From the NCBI GenBank assembly GCA_030377945.1, contig JAUCGD010000004.1, forward strand, positions 1-49,907: 49,907 bases of DNA, read 5' to 3'. This document shows, in pieces, positions 19,901 to 27,034 of this stretch; positions within the stretch are counted from its first letter, which is position 1; each line of letters begins with the position of its first letter. Position numbers and translations under genes: made by a program. Source of the stretch: Desulfobacterales bacterium HSG17 (GTDB taxonomy: Bacteria > Desulfobacterota > Desulfobacteria > Desulfobacterales > Desulfococcaceae). Below the pieces are notes generated by a model. The model did not search any database. It saw only the letters and a program-made list of their open reading frames with translations, and was not told the origin of the DNA.

Positions 19901-22350
19901 ATAATCCTGATACAGACGGAGACGGAATGCCGGACAGATGGGAAAAAATATTTGAACTTGACCCTAATGATCCGTCAGATGCACAGGCCGACGCTGATGA
20001 AGACGGGCTGACCAACCTGGAAGAATACCAAATCGGTACCAGTCCCAATAGAGCCGATACAGACAGAGACGGAATGCCTGACGGATGGGAATATAATAAC
20101 AGTCTTAATCCTAAAGACCCTTCAGACAAGGATCAAGACCCTGACAATGACGGATTGACCAACCTGGAAGAATATAAAGTAGATACTGATCCTCATGTTG
20201 CCAATACAAACGAAGATACAGACGGAGATGGAATACCCAACATATGGGAAAAGAAAAACGGTCTTGATCCCACTGACCCGTCAGATGCACAAGACGACCC
20301 TGATAATGACGGACTGAGCAATCTGGATGAATATAAAAACGGTACTGACCCAAATGTCGCAGACACAGACGGAGACGGGGTAAATGACGGTGATGAAATT
20401 AATGCAGGAACAGATCCCCTTGTCCCAAATACTGTCATACCTGAGGAACCTGCTGTTACGGAAGACAATGACGGAATGCCGGGATGGTGGGAAGATCAGC
20501 ATGGACTGAACAAGTATTCTCCTTCAGATGCAGATCAAGACCCTGATAATGACGGACTGACCAACCTGGAAGAATATAAAAACGGTACTGACCCCAATGT
20601 TCCTGACACAGACGGGGACGGAGTAAACGACGGTGATGAAATTAATGCAGGAACAGATCCCCTTGTCCCAAATACTGTCATACCTGAGGAACCCGCTGTT
20701 ACGGAGGACAATGACGGAATACCGGGAGCCTGGGAAGATCAGCATGGTCTGGATAAGTATTCTTCCTCAGATGCAGACGGTGATCCTGATAATGACGGAC
20801 TGAGCAACCTGGAAGAATACAAAAACGGAACTGATCCTAATAATCCTGACACAGACGGAGACGGATTCAGCGATGCTGATGAAGTCAGCGCAGGAACAGA
20901 TCCCCTGAATCCCCATGAATACCCGACTTTCCTGGATTCAGATAATGACGGCAGAAGCGACATTGTTGAATATGCTGAAAACACAGATCCGTATATACCT
21001 GACACCTATGAAATAACTCACATGTTCAAAGATGACGGTTATACCAGAGGAGAAGGTTTTATTCTGCAATTTGTTTCCCAGAAAGCCAGCGGATTAATAA
21101 TGGCAATTGAAACTCCTGAAGGGGAAGATATTATTGAGTCTGAGAGATACACAGGAACAGGAACTTCTGAAGACCCGGTTATATTTACCTGGACACCTGA
21201 AAGTAAATATACAAAGTTTTATGAAGACACTCCGCTTCCGGGTGATAAAAGCTATGAGGTTAGTTTCAGATTTTATGCCGACACAAGTACACTGCCTTTT
21301 GTTTACACTGTAAAATATACCAGTTACGCAGGTTCGGAAAACAATCTGCTTGATACACCACAAGATCAGGAAGAGTTTGAAAAATTGTATGAGGCAGAAC
21401 TTCCGATCGTTAACCATATGGAGCGGGTATTTGACCCGTCTTCTTCACCTGAATTCAACTATTTTGTCAGGGACTGGACAGGTCAGTACCGTCATGTACT
21501 TATAAAAATACCGGTCATTGATTATAAATATCTCTTTGTGAATGATCCTGACGGAATCAACCTGGGTTACAGCCCGGCAGCCGATACATTTAACATAAAC
21601 CCTGAAAACAATATCATGAAACTTGTTTCCGGTGATCTTCTGCGGCTCAAGATTGATACCTATAATTTCGGAGAAGATACGGTTGCAGAAGCCATGACAA
21701 TTAAATTTGAAGCTGCAACCGGCCAATACAAAGGATTTCCTGTCTGCTACAACCCGAAGCAGGTCAGAAGCCAGGATGCCCCCGGCATAAAATTTTCCAT
21801 AAAACTCAACCGGGATGCTCCGGCCAGTGAGGTACTTAACTCCATAACCGATGCTCCGAGGCTGATGTCTTTTATGATAAACGAAACAGGAGACGGCAGC
21901 ACAGGCTTTGTTAATGCAGATACTCCTTTTGAAGTTAATGAAGACGGCCTGGCAGCAGTTGAAATAAATCATCTGACTTCAATAGGATTTATAGTTGAAG
22001 ATGCAGACCGGGACAAAATGCCTGATGACTGGGAAAACAAAAACAACCTTGATATGAATGATCCGGCAGATGCTTTGAAAGATGCAGATAATGACGGAAT
22101 GACAAACCTGGAAGAATTTACAGCCAATACTGACCCCCATGTAAACCTGTTTCCGCCAGAGCCTGAATCACCAGAGCCTGAATTACCAGAGCCTGAATCA
22201 CCGGCACAGGAATCGGAAAGTGATGGAATCGGCGGGTGGGGGCGTGTATGCTTTATCTCAGCATCACAACCCGCAGCAATACCCCTTGCAATCAGGATTT
22301 TAGGATCAATAATTGCAGGGCTGGCTGTAATAAGACGTTTCCGACCGTAA
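10984..22350 (+). CDS. Giant multidomain secreted protein, copy 2 (complete, 3,788 aa)
   Basis: Start ATG follows an AAAGGAAAGGAAA ribosome site. Residues 1-25 form a signal peptide (hydrophobic core, AHA-D cleavage). A short acidic Cys-containing segment near residues 100-137 (DCDDTNGEVHPEAIETCGDG) matches the putative metal-binding motif seen with MopE-type proteins. About eleven Ig-like repeats follow (about 11400-14770; FSEEVTGF, DKAGNKS), then a cadherin-like domain (14800-15240), six SLKIG repeats (15247-17427), HYR (to about 17660), GEVED (to about 18150), three InlB-type repeats (to about 18920), about eleven TSP3-like units, a C-terminal module (21001-22000) and one more TSP3-like unit. 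The tail has CFISAS, a hydrophobic helix (about 3762-3782) and a basic end, RRFRP, like a CFI-box/CTERM sorting signal. Domain order is the same as in copy 1, so this is a tandem gene duplication. Role as adhesin or matrix protein is inferred. Confidence 0.92.
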   Translation: MKCRVYVLMMLLICLSFLCLTSAHADVEYNSYNGSQCECKGTSDADNDGYGYYHDLKWEIDIDTFLSYGYDFFDFFDYAVLSEVCKKQCNEKIIGGDSIDKDEADCDDTNGEVHPEAIETCGDGVDADCNGVDTVCLPSIVSVTPDVIVAKAGDTVTITVKFSKAVYIVSDGVAFNNISSSFNLDNGGIASFATVKPGYIETDTLVYTYAVKESDEDTDKLGTSGSITGIRVVPKSFIRPDLVLVETDPSSIGSPDYYLPDPIDTSWPEKEENRLEASSVRIDSTPPTVTLSCEKPFSNTTPFKLTAKFSEKIDADSLSPDDFVSEYGISNLKPASSSGDEWSFDVTPSESGEWKISLPAGSFKDIVGFANKESAEITLTLDKTKPSVEITTEALNPVSASPFTVTAKFSEPVENFSDISVSVTNGSASGLTGSKDTYTFTVTPEKTGALEIYIPAEKAKDKAGNLNTASNTITRTVDATPPTVILSTDASNPTNTKPFIVTATFSEKVTAFAAGKISVSNGSAGNLTGSGTTYTFEVTPLADSEVSVTIPADAALDKVSNKSKASNTISLTYDGTAPKINSLKSDKEFINTGPFTITAIFSEKVKIFTADKITISNGTVDSISGSGTTYIITVKPSAEGKVTISIPENITTDNVGNKSTGTASVSVTYDTTAPTLTLTSAPANSKPVKVTATFSEPVTGFTIDDLILINGTASNFEGTGSSYTFDLTPEKEGKVTINVSANAATDKAGNKSLASSASLTYDSTAPTCSLSCSEKDPTKNKPFKVKAAFNESVTDFTIDDVNVTNGTASNLTVSETEYTFDITPAADGKITINIPADAASDKAGNKSKAAEELSLTYDGTAPTVKLATSTSDPTGIKTFSVTATFSEEVTGLLLSEIIVTNGTVISFTGSGKIYSFEVTPLADGIITINIPANAAADKAGNNNTASDTISLTCDGTAPTIVLTTGASNLTNTKPFSVTATFSEEVTDFALNDINADNGFAGNFSGSGTTYVFDVTPTADGSVKINIPENAALDKAGNKSKASNDISILYDGTPPKITSFGRQTPASQKTNADTLVFRVTFSENIKNADSADFSINSTSTAGITAVSAVTAAVYDVTISGGDLASFNNSVGLNLAAAANITDDVGNALAAGEPALDETYIVDNTLPDVTINQAAEQADPTNNNTIYFTAVFSEDVTGFTGTGVALSGTAGASSKVVTGSGTTYNIAVSGMTTSGNVLALIPPGMAQDLAGNLNNFSTFTDNSVDYNNAGSISGNYIFDPATDEDTTLTGVKVSTILADPSIVVVDTDAGTSGIAVTAMTGNEKWQFSPDSTDGEDGVWTDFDQTSTPSNTASLLLDENTWIRYVPDNIKGENPVLTFRFWDQTTGTASVSGTASYADTSVNGGATAYSSGTAKASLTVSSVNDIPILTAFTDVIGTTNEDEEIEITFAKLAAQGNEADVDGTVTAFVVKSIKSGSLKIGESSSTATAFDASTNNTIDSSNNAYWTPDENDYGKKDALELTAKDNNDGVSASGVIAQISVTPVNDIPTLTVFTAPVDSMEEDNTVEITFEDLTAQGDEDDVDGTITAFVVTSVSSGSLKIGTDVSTATAFDASSNKIIDSTKNAFWTPDENTNGITGAFELLVKDDIGAVSAIVKVIAQVSITAVNDIPTLTAFSAPVAATDEDTEVEITLTALEARGDEADVDGTVKGFVVKLVKSGSLKIGENVGSAKVFDVLSNNTIDAANKGYWIPAENENGILNALEVLAKDDGGSVSETTGVLAQISVTDINDIPILTAFAAPVKTTAEDTPVDISFADLANQGDEADVDGSVTAFFVKTVSSGSLKIGADSDTAIPFDAAANNTIDAANKGYWTPAENANGDINVLEVTAQDDLGAESAATGVIAQISVTDINDLPTLTAFAAPVDTINEDTEVEISFEDLAAQGDEADVDGTVTAFIVRNVSSGSLKIGTDAAAAGVFDESANKIIDSTNKGFWIPAENANGILNAFEVHVKDDKGGLSLTAGVIAQVSVTPVNNIPTLTLFEASINTTNSDTEVEISFEDLAAKGNEADIDGSITGFVIKVVKSGSLKIGTDAATAAAFDAAANNTIDAAKKGYWTPGETIGKTDVLEVLAKDNSGGVSETTGVIAQFYVADENAPKLTCPEDMSIPAAGPLTPVTYEAVLADNTDTGVVISYDKPSGSDFTPGTTPVTVTAADASGNSSKCTFMVMVHEYDFGDAYGLNLPTFLANDGARHAMDGITFLGAGVDSEVDAQIDIEADTEALGDDNDGNDDDDGVSFTSASVQNTEASIEITASVTGFINAWIDFNSDGDWEDEGEHVFADETLVPGVNSLSFMVPENAVPGKTLSRFRFSTVQGLSYNGAAENGEVEDYEVSIVSSVVTYALSAAKTGTGTGIVSSSPKGINCGEDCVQYYDQDTQITLTASAEPGSEFTGWSGPCTGTGECIVTINETQKLTAAFEISSVPQYTLTVKKDGNGIGTVSSEPAGIKCGDDCTQDYNKGTQVTLTAASGLYSEFAGWSGACSGTGECIVAMEQIQDVIAVFNTTIVPQYTLNIYKNGNGSGKISSASGGIDCGVDCNRDYNLGTQVTLTVLDEPDSEFTGWVGAGCTGTGECVVTMNSSQNIIATFEVSALIIPDTENDGMSDEWETENGLNPDDASDASADNDNDGLNNLEEFIYKTEPDNGDSDNDGINDGDEVAAGIDPTDDTDSDPNNAKDADNDGMPDFWEKLFGLDPAYSFDDELDADNDGLTNLEEFILKSNPNDPDTDNDGMPDGWEYDYGLDIFDPSDAGIDTDNDGLSSIGEYMASTNPANPDTDGDGLPDGWEYDFGLNPLDASDALLDKDNDNLSNTVEYSYATNPAVKDTDGDGMPDDWENNNGLNPNNPSDAQTDPDEDGLVNLNEFLSSADPNRPDTDMDGMPDGWEYDNSLNPTDSSDKEEDPDNDGIINIYEYFFDTDPNNPDTDGDGMPDRWEKIFELDPNDPSDAQADADEDGLTNLEEYQIGTSPNRADTDRDGMPDGWEYNNSLNPKDPSDKDQDPDNDGLTNLEEYKVDTDPHVANTNEDTDGDGIPNIWEKKNGLDPTDPSDAQDDPDNDGLSNLDEYKNGTDPNVADTDGDGVNDGDEINAGTDPLVPNTVIPEEPAVTEDNDGMPGWWEDQHGLNKYSPSDADQDPDNDGLTNLEEYKNGTDPNVPDTDGDGVNDGDEINAGTDPLVPNTVIPEEPAVTEDNDGIPGAWEDQHGLDKYSSSDADGDPDNDGLSNLEEYKNGTDPNNPDTDGDGFSDADEVSAGTDPLNPHEYPTFLDSDNDGRSDIVEYAENTDPYIPDTYEITHMFKDDGYTRGEGFILQFVSQKASGLIMAIETPEGEDIIESERYTGTGTSEDPVIFTWTPESKYTKFYEDTPLPGDKSYEVSFRFYADTSTLPFVYTVKYTSYAGSENNLLDTPQDQEEFEKLYEAELPIVNHMERVFDPSSSPEFNYFVRDWTGQYRHVLIKIPVIDYKYLFVNDPDGINLGYSPAADTFNINPENNIMKLVSGDLLRLKIDTYNFGEDTVAEAMTIKFEAATGQYKGFPVCYNPKQVRSQDAPGIKFSIKLNRDAPASEVLNSITDAPRLMSFMINETGDGSTGFVNADTPFEVNEDGLAAVEINHLTSIGFIVEDADRDKMPDDWENKNNLDMNDPADALKDADNDGMTNLEEFTANTDPHVNLFPPEPESPEPELPEPESPAQESESDGIGGWGRVCFISASQPAAIPLAIRILGSIIAGLAVIRRFRP
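15247..17427 (+). repeat. Six tandem ~360-bp coding repeats in giant copy 2
   Basis: These are the same SLKIG/YWTPAEN repeats as in copy 1, with the same number and with the last unit again carrying PGET in place of PAEN. The matching order points to duplication of a complete gene rather than independent amplification. Confidence 0.8.
18932..20990 (+). repeat. TSP3-like calcium-binding repeat array, giant copy 2
   Basis: About eleven units of the DGMPDxWE/DNDGLxNLEEY pattern are present, two more than in copy 1. Near the end, a segment running through DGDEINAGTDPLVPNT and EEPAVTEDNDG occurs twice with a 243-bp (81-residue) period. Its bases from about 20386 to 20457 are nearly identical to those from about 20629 to 20700, which marks a recent internal duplication. 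Confidence 0.75.
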
Positions 22351-22359
22351 ATTAAAACC

Positions 22360-22458
22360 GTAGGGTGCGTTAGCGATAGCGTAACGCACCTTAACGTATA
22401 AAACTTAATCAAAATCCTAACTTAAACGGTGCGTTACGCTATCGCTAACGCACCCTAC
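22360..22458. repeat. MITE-like element with perfect 31-bp inverted repeats
   Basis: The left arm (22360-22390) and right arm (22428-22458) are perfect reverse complements, separated by 37 bp. Each arm is itself a hairpin (GTGCGTTA...TAACGCAC). It belongs to the same sequence family as the 10551-10955 array. It starts 9 bp after the stop of giant copy 2, so it could also act as a transcript 3' end or stability element. A second small hairpin (CCGAAAA-ATAA-TTTTCGG, 22469-22486) follows. Confidence 0.85.
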
Positions 22459-22611
22459 CTGCTACTGGCCGAAAAATAATTTTCGGACTCCTGATTTTAT
22501 AATTTTCTATATAATAAAAAAAGTATGTAGTCGAGCTTGCATATATTCCTGATAATATGCTAATGGAAATTTCCAAACCGCTATTACATGAAACAGGAAT
22601 AAAGTAAAATC

Positions 22612-25512
22612 ATGGAAAAAAATTCAAAACAACACCAAAATGATGGCAGCAGAAAATGGGCTGAATTTACTTCTGCTCTTGAAAAAAAAGAAATCTCCTT
22701 CTCGGATATTCCTGAAATAGATGTTCCTCAAATAATAAAAATGCTCCAGCAGGTCTTTGCATTCAGTGACTTTGCAGCAAAAAACAGCATCCGTTATCCT
22801 GAGATTATGTATGATCTTATTTATACCAATGATCTTTTACGTTCTTATGATCCAAAAGACTATATACATAAAATTAAAAATCGCTTTGACAGTGAGTTAA
22901 AAGAAATTGCGGACGAAGACCGGCTTTGCAGTTTACTGCGTCAGATTCGTATGCGTGAGATGCTCAGGATTGCCTGCCGTGATCTTGGAGGTCTGGCTGA
23001 TCTTGTAGAGACAATGGCTGATCTTTCAGCTTTTGCAGATGCCTGTATTGAGGGAGCCTTATCTCCTTTGTATAAATGGCATTGTGAAAAATACGGTACT
23101 CCTGTCAGCACTGATGGTTCTCATCAATCTCTTGTGGCTCTGGGTATGGGAAAGCTTGGGGCCTGTGAACTTAATTTTTCTTCTGACATTGATCTTATCT
23201 TTGTTTTTCCTGAATCAGGAGAGACCCAAGGCAGAACAAAATCAATAAGTAATAATGATTTTTTTATGCGCCTGGGCAGACGGCTTATTCATGTACTTGG
23301 AGCAAAAACTCATGAAGGCATGGTGTTCAGGGTTGATATGAATCTGCGTCCCTTTGGGGAAAGCGGGCCTCTTGTCATGAGTTTTGATGCAGCAGAAGCC
23401 TATTATCATGAACAGGGCAGGGAATGGGAAAGATATGCCTGGATCAAGGCCAGGGTTGTGGCCGGAGATAAATCGGCTGGTCAGCAGTTTTTAAATAATC
23501 TCAAACCTTTTATATACCGCCGCTATCTTGATTACGGGGTGTTTGAATCCCTGAGAGATATGAAACAAAGAATATCCCTGGAAGTCAGGCGCAAAGGAAT
23601 GGAAGATAATATCAAGCTTGGCCCCGGAGGAATCAGGGAAATAGAGTTCTTTGGTCAGATTTTTCAGCTTCTCAGGGGGGGAGTTCTGCCCATGCTCCAG
23701 GAACGCCGTATTCAAAAAGTGCTGAAAATTCTTGCACAGGAAAATCTAATAAGGCAGAATGTATGTAATGAACTTTTGAAAGCCTATACTTTTTTACGCA
23801 ATACAGAACACCGGCTTCAGGAATTTTCAGATGCACAGACCCATAAACTCCCCCAAGATAATCTTGACTGTGAACGACTGGCAGCATCACTTGGTTTTTC
23901 AGACAGAAATAGTTTTAAAGAAAAGCTTCAGTTTCATATGAATGTTGTTCACAGGCACTTTAGCAGCCTTTTGAAAACCGAAGAAAAAGAAGATAAATCC
24001 TCGGATTTTTTACAGCCCCTTATAAATGTATGGAGCCAGCCCGGTGATGATATTGAAAATCTGAATATACTTAAATCAACAGGTTTTGACAATCCAAAGC
24101 AAGTATTAACCCTTCTCCAAAATCTTCGCAAAGAACTAAAAACCGGGAGATTAAGCAGGGAAGGCTATGATCGTATTCACCGGCTTATGCCCATGATATT
24201 ATGGGAAACAGGCCAATCAGAAAGGCCCGGAATTGCACTTGACCGTATCATCAATCTGATAAAAGCCATCCGCCAGCGAACCTCCTATGTATCCCTTCTC
24301 CTGGAAAATTCATATGCTTTGGAACATCTTGTGAAGCTGGCAAATACAAGTGCCTGGATTCTTAATTTTCTTATACAGCATCCTGTTTTACTTGATGAAC
24401 TCCTTGATCCCAGAACCCTTTATACACCTCCTGAACGGCTTTTAATGGAACAGGAAATCAGCACAAAACTCAGCAGGATTGATCCTCAAGATCTTGAATA
24501 CCAGATGGATGAATTACGTATTTTCAAGCAGATTAATATTTTGCATGTAGCAGCTGCCGATATAAGTGATTCCATGCCCCTTATGCGTGTAAGCGACTAT
24601 CTTTCCGATATAGCGGAAATCATATTAAACCAGGTGCTTGAACTTTCATGGAATCATCTTGTTAAAAAACATGGTGTGCCAACCTGTGATCCAACTTTTA
24701 ATTCAGATACTGAATGTGGGGACAGGGGCTTTGCAGTAATTGCCTACGGCAAACTTGGAGGACTTGAACTGGGATACAATTCCGATCTTGATATGGTATT
24801 TCTCCACTCAGGCACATCAGGATATACAAAAGGCGACCGGCCTGTTGATAATACCACTTTTTTTGCACGATTGGGACAAAGGGTGCTTCATATTCTTTCC
24901 TCATATACAGCAACAGGCAAATTATATGATCCGGATATGCGGCTGAGACCCAGCGGAAGCGCCGGTATTCTTGTAAGCCATGCAGAAGCTTTCAGGGATT
25001 ATCAGTTAAATGAAGCCTGGACATGGGAAAAACAGGCCCTGGTAAGAGCCAGACCCATAGCAGGAGACATGGGTCTGCAAATTCGTTTCCAGGAAATACG
25101 AAAAGAAATTATAGCGCAGCCCAGGGATAAAGATGAATTGAGAAAAGAAATCCTGGATATGCGTGAAAAAATGAAACAGGAACTGCTAAAACCTGAACCT
25201 GGAATGTTCGACCTTAAACAGGGCAGAGGAGGTATTGTGGATATTGAATTCCTGGTTCAATACCTGGTACTTCTCCATGCAAATAAATATCCGAAACTAC
25301 TGACATGGACTGACAATGTCAGATTAATCAAAACTCTTGCTGATGCAGGAATTATAAATGATATAACAGCATATACTCTTAGAAGAGCATATCTCATATA
25401 TCGTGCAACAGGTCATAAATTGAGTCTTAAGGAAAAACATGGCCATGTTAAAAAAGAACATTTTTTTGAATTGAGAAAACAGGTGATAAATGCTTGGAAA
25501 CAGTTTATATAA
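22612..25512 (+). CDS. glnE: Bifunctional glutamine synthetase adenylyltransferase/adenylyl-removing enzyme
   Basis: Cytosolic enzyme that attaches AMP to glutamine synthetase and removes it, setting its activity according to PII/glutamine signals. At 966 residues it has the usual family length (about 950). Both nucleotidyltransferase-like halves show the hallmark motif: GMGKLGACELNFSSDIDLIF near residues 177-196 (adenylyl-removase half) and AYGKLGGLELGYNSDLDMVF near 711-730 (adenylyltransferase half). Each has the paired acidic residues DxD. Downstream motifs LGPGGIREIEF and GRGGIVDIEF are also intact. The start at ATG 22612 has only a weak ribosome site (AGGA about 13 nt upstream). The gene stands alone, followed by stem-loops. 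I see no disruption. Confidence 0.96.
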   Translation: MEKNSKQHQNDGSRKWAEFTSALEKKEISFSDIPEIDVPQIIKMLQQVFAFSDFAAKNSIRYPEIMYDLIYTNDLLRSYDPKDYIHKIKNRFDSELKEIADEDRLCSLLRQIRMREMLRIACRDLGGLADLVETMADLSAFADACIEGALSPLYKWHCEKYGTPVSTDGSHQSLVALGMGKLGACELNFSSDIDLIFVFPESGETQGRTKSISNNDFFMRLGRRLIHVLGAKTHEGMVFRVDMNLRPFGESGPLVMSFDAAEAYYHEQGREWERYAWIKARVVAGDKSAGQQFLNNLKPFIYRRYLDYGVFESLRDMKQRISLEVRRKGMEDNIKLGPGGIREIEFFGQIFQLLRGGVLPMLQERRIQKVLKILAQENLIRQNVCNELLKAYTFLRNTEHRLQEFSDAQTHKLPQDNLDCERLAASLGFSDRNSFKEKLQFHMNVVHRHFSSLLKTEEKEDKSSDFLQPLINVWSQPGDDIENLNILKSTGFDNPKQVLTLLQNLRKELKTGRLSREGYDRIHRLMPMILWETGQSERPGIALDRIINLIKAIRQRTSYVSLLLENSYALEHLVKLANTSAWILNFLIQHPVLLDELLDPRTLYTPPERLLMEQEISTKLSRIDPQDLEYQMDELRIFKQINILHVAAADISDSMPLMRVSDYLSDIAEIILNQVLELSWNHLVKKHGVPTCDPTFNSDTECGDRGFAVIAYGKLGGLELGYNSDLDMVFLHSGTSGYTKGDRPVDNTTFFARLGQRVLHILSSYTATGKLYDPDMRLRPSGSAGILVSHAEAFRDYQLNEAWTWEKQALVRARPIAGDMGLQIRFQEIRKEIIAQPRDKDELRKEILDMREKMKQELLKPEPGMFDLKQGRGGIVDIEFLVQYLVLLHANKYPKLLTWTDNVRLIKTLADAGIINDITAYTLRRAYLIYRATGHKLSLKEKHGHVKKEHFFELRKQVINAWKQFI

Positions 25513-25844
25513 GGGAGTTCCTAATAAATAAAATACCTGCATAAAGCTGGGGAATAAATCCCCCAGCTACAAGCTAAACCACCCTAAAGGGTGCTGAATA
25601 AATAACAAAATATGACTTTAACAGCAGGCTTTAGCCTGGTTCAGCTTCTATCCTGGAGCTTTAGCTCCAGGCCGCATGGGTAGATTAATATTTGACAAAT
25701 CCCTAAAAAGAAGTTCTGTAAAGATAATAAAGGAGCTGGAAAAACAATTTAGATAAAAAAGGTTTTTATATTATTACATTTTGGTGTAAGAGATTATCCG
25801 AAAATTTATACAAAAATTATAAAGATATTAAAGGAAATACAATA
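25513..25844. other. Intergenic region with three stem-loops
   Basis: This 332-bp gap has no convincing gene. Three strong hairpins are visible: AGCTGGGG/CCCCAGCT (25545-25568), CAGGCT-TT-AGCCTG (25625-25638) and CCTGGAGCT-TT-AGCTCCAGG (25652-25671). The first could terminate glnE, though no long T-run follows. The other two look like copies of a dispersed short repeat. The last 170 bp are AT-rich and lead into a 55-codon ORF. Confidence 0.7.
25545..25568 (+). terminator. Stem-loop downstream of glnE, possible terminator
   Basis: A perfect 8-bp stem AGCTGGGG/CCCCAGCT with an 8-nt loop lies 33 bp after the glnE stop. There is no clear U-tract after it, so Rho-independent termination is possible but not certain. 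Confidence 0.45.
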
Positions 25845-26012
25845 ATGGAAGAACTAAATGAATTACAAATTGCACAAATCATAGGTACTATTGTTACAAA
25901 GCATGGCTGCGAAATAATTGAGATGGATTTAAATAATTATATCTTAGATATTGACGGACCATCTGAAGCAAAAACGGAATGTGCAAAAGAGCTTCAGATT
26001 TTTCTTGGATAA
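25845..26012 (+). CDS. Small hypothetical protein, 55 aa
   Basis: The ORF starts at ATG 25845, about 10 nt after an AAAGGA ribosome site, and ends at TAA 26012. The product is acidic and predicted soluble, with no signal peptide or membrane segment. It contains two Cys residues (one in HGCEII, one in TECAKEL). The hydrophobic pattern (QIAQIIGTIV...YILDID) suggests a small alpha/beta fold. I do not recognise a family. It could be a real small gene or chance coding in a scrap region. Confidence 0.45.
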   Translation: MEELNELQIAQIIGTIVTKHGCEIIEMDLNNYILDIDGPSEAKTECAKELQIFLG

Positions 26013-26055
26013 TAAGCTGGTAATCCCACATTTTAATTCAAGCTTTTTCCTTATT

Positions 26056-26319
26056 TTATTCAGGATCTGACAATCCGTACCTTTCCATAATCTTCCGGCA
26101 GGTTCCGTTTTCTTTAATCTGTTTTAAAGCCTGATTGAATTTTTCCCGCACTAATTGAGCCTTGGGATATTTTCTGGAAATCATTAAATGGGAATTCCCT
26201 GTTAAAAAAGGTTTTTCAAGGATTCCAAATTTATTAATCTCTTCTGGATATAATCTTCGGATAATATTCCATCCCACCTTGAGTTTCCGATGGAAACCGC
26301 GGTCGTAAACCGGAAAAAG
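26056..26319 (-). pseudogene. Remnant of a periplasmic solute-binding protein (SBP_bac_3-like C-terminus)
   Basis: The readable part from GTG 26277 covers about 73 residues and resembles the C-terminal end of amino-acid-type periplasmic binding proteins: a SHLMISRKYP strand, then LVREKFNQALKQIKENGT and IMERYG just before the stop. The frame stays open to about 26319, but the upstream two-thirds of a normal ~250-residue protein are missing. The break coincides with the start of the transposase remnant on the other strand. I infer a gene cut by an insertion and later deleted. Confidence 0.55.
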
Positions 26320-26966
26320 TTAAAGTCGTATCTGAAGGAAAACCGGTTAAGGTAAATTCTCTGATTGATTTGTTAGAATGGGAACAAATAGAGGTGCGTA
26401 ACACGGAGCGAGGAAAATTGATTGATAGTTTCGCATCAAAGAAAGTTTTTACCGTTTATGAAGATAAAGAAGACGTTGCAGAAGAGTGACTGGTTATCCG
26501 TCGAGATTCGAGTGATAATTATTCCTACTCATTGTCCAATGCACCGGCGGAATCATCTCTTGAAACTTTAGCATATCAAAAATGTCAGAGATATTTTATT
26601 GAAAGAGCGAACCAGGATGCCAAGTCTGAGGCTGGATGGGACGAATTTCAGGCTCAAAAATTCAGAGCATGGGAACACCATACTGCTTTTTGTGTACTTG
26701 CATGTTGGTTCATGGCGCAAACTAAACTGGAATGGAGCGAATTGCAAGATCAGGATCTGGATTTGGTTGAGGAATTTGAAACAGATATTCTTCCGTCGTT
26801 ATCATTTTCAAATATTCGCAATCTTCTCCGTGCAGTAATGCCGCTGCCTCAACTATCACCTGATGAAGCGATGCTTTTGACAATTAAATGTCTTGTTAAT
26901 CGCACTAAATATAGGAAAAATAGAATGAGAAAAATGAATATAAAAAGGAAGAAGATGAAAACATGA
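26283..26966 (+). pseudogene. 3' remnant of an IS701-like DDE transposase with internal stop
   Basis: One frame runs from about 26283 to TGA 26966 with a single internal TGA at 26487. Across that stop it reads VAEE-stop-LVIRRD. Transposases of this type usually have Trp there (EEWLVIRRD), so TGG probably became TGA. Downstream, SLSNAPAESSLETLA, QRYFIERANQDAKSEAGWDE and the FRAWEHHTAFCVLACWF stretch match the C-terminal part of IS701-family transposases: the catalytic-Glu region, then a WHHH-like helix. The N-terminal half is absent. The family call is from memory of the pattern. Confidence 0.6.
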
Positions 26967-26977
26967 GCCTATAATGA

Positions 26978-27013
26978 GAATAATATAGAAGTTTTTTTGA
27001 GATTATTCTTTTT
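26978..27013. terminator. Possible terminator hairpin near the transposase remnant
   Basis: GAATAAT (26978-26984) pairs with ATTATTC (27002-27008), and five T residues follow. The stem is AT-only and weak. It may be a leftover of the insertion sequence end. Confidence 0.3.
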
Positions 27014-27034
27014 GTTAAAAAGATTTCTACTTTT

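Noticed and set aside
22531..22565. A sigma-70 promoter for glnE (TTGCAT with TATGCT or TAATAT)
   Set aside because: The spacing between boxes is 10-13 bp, too short for a normal promoter.
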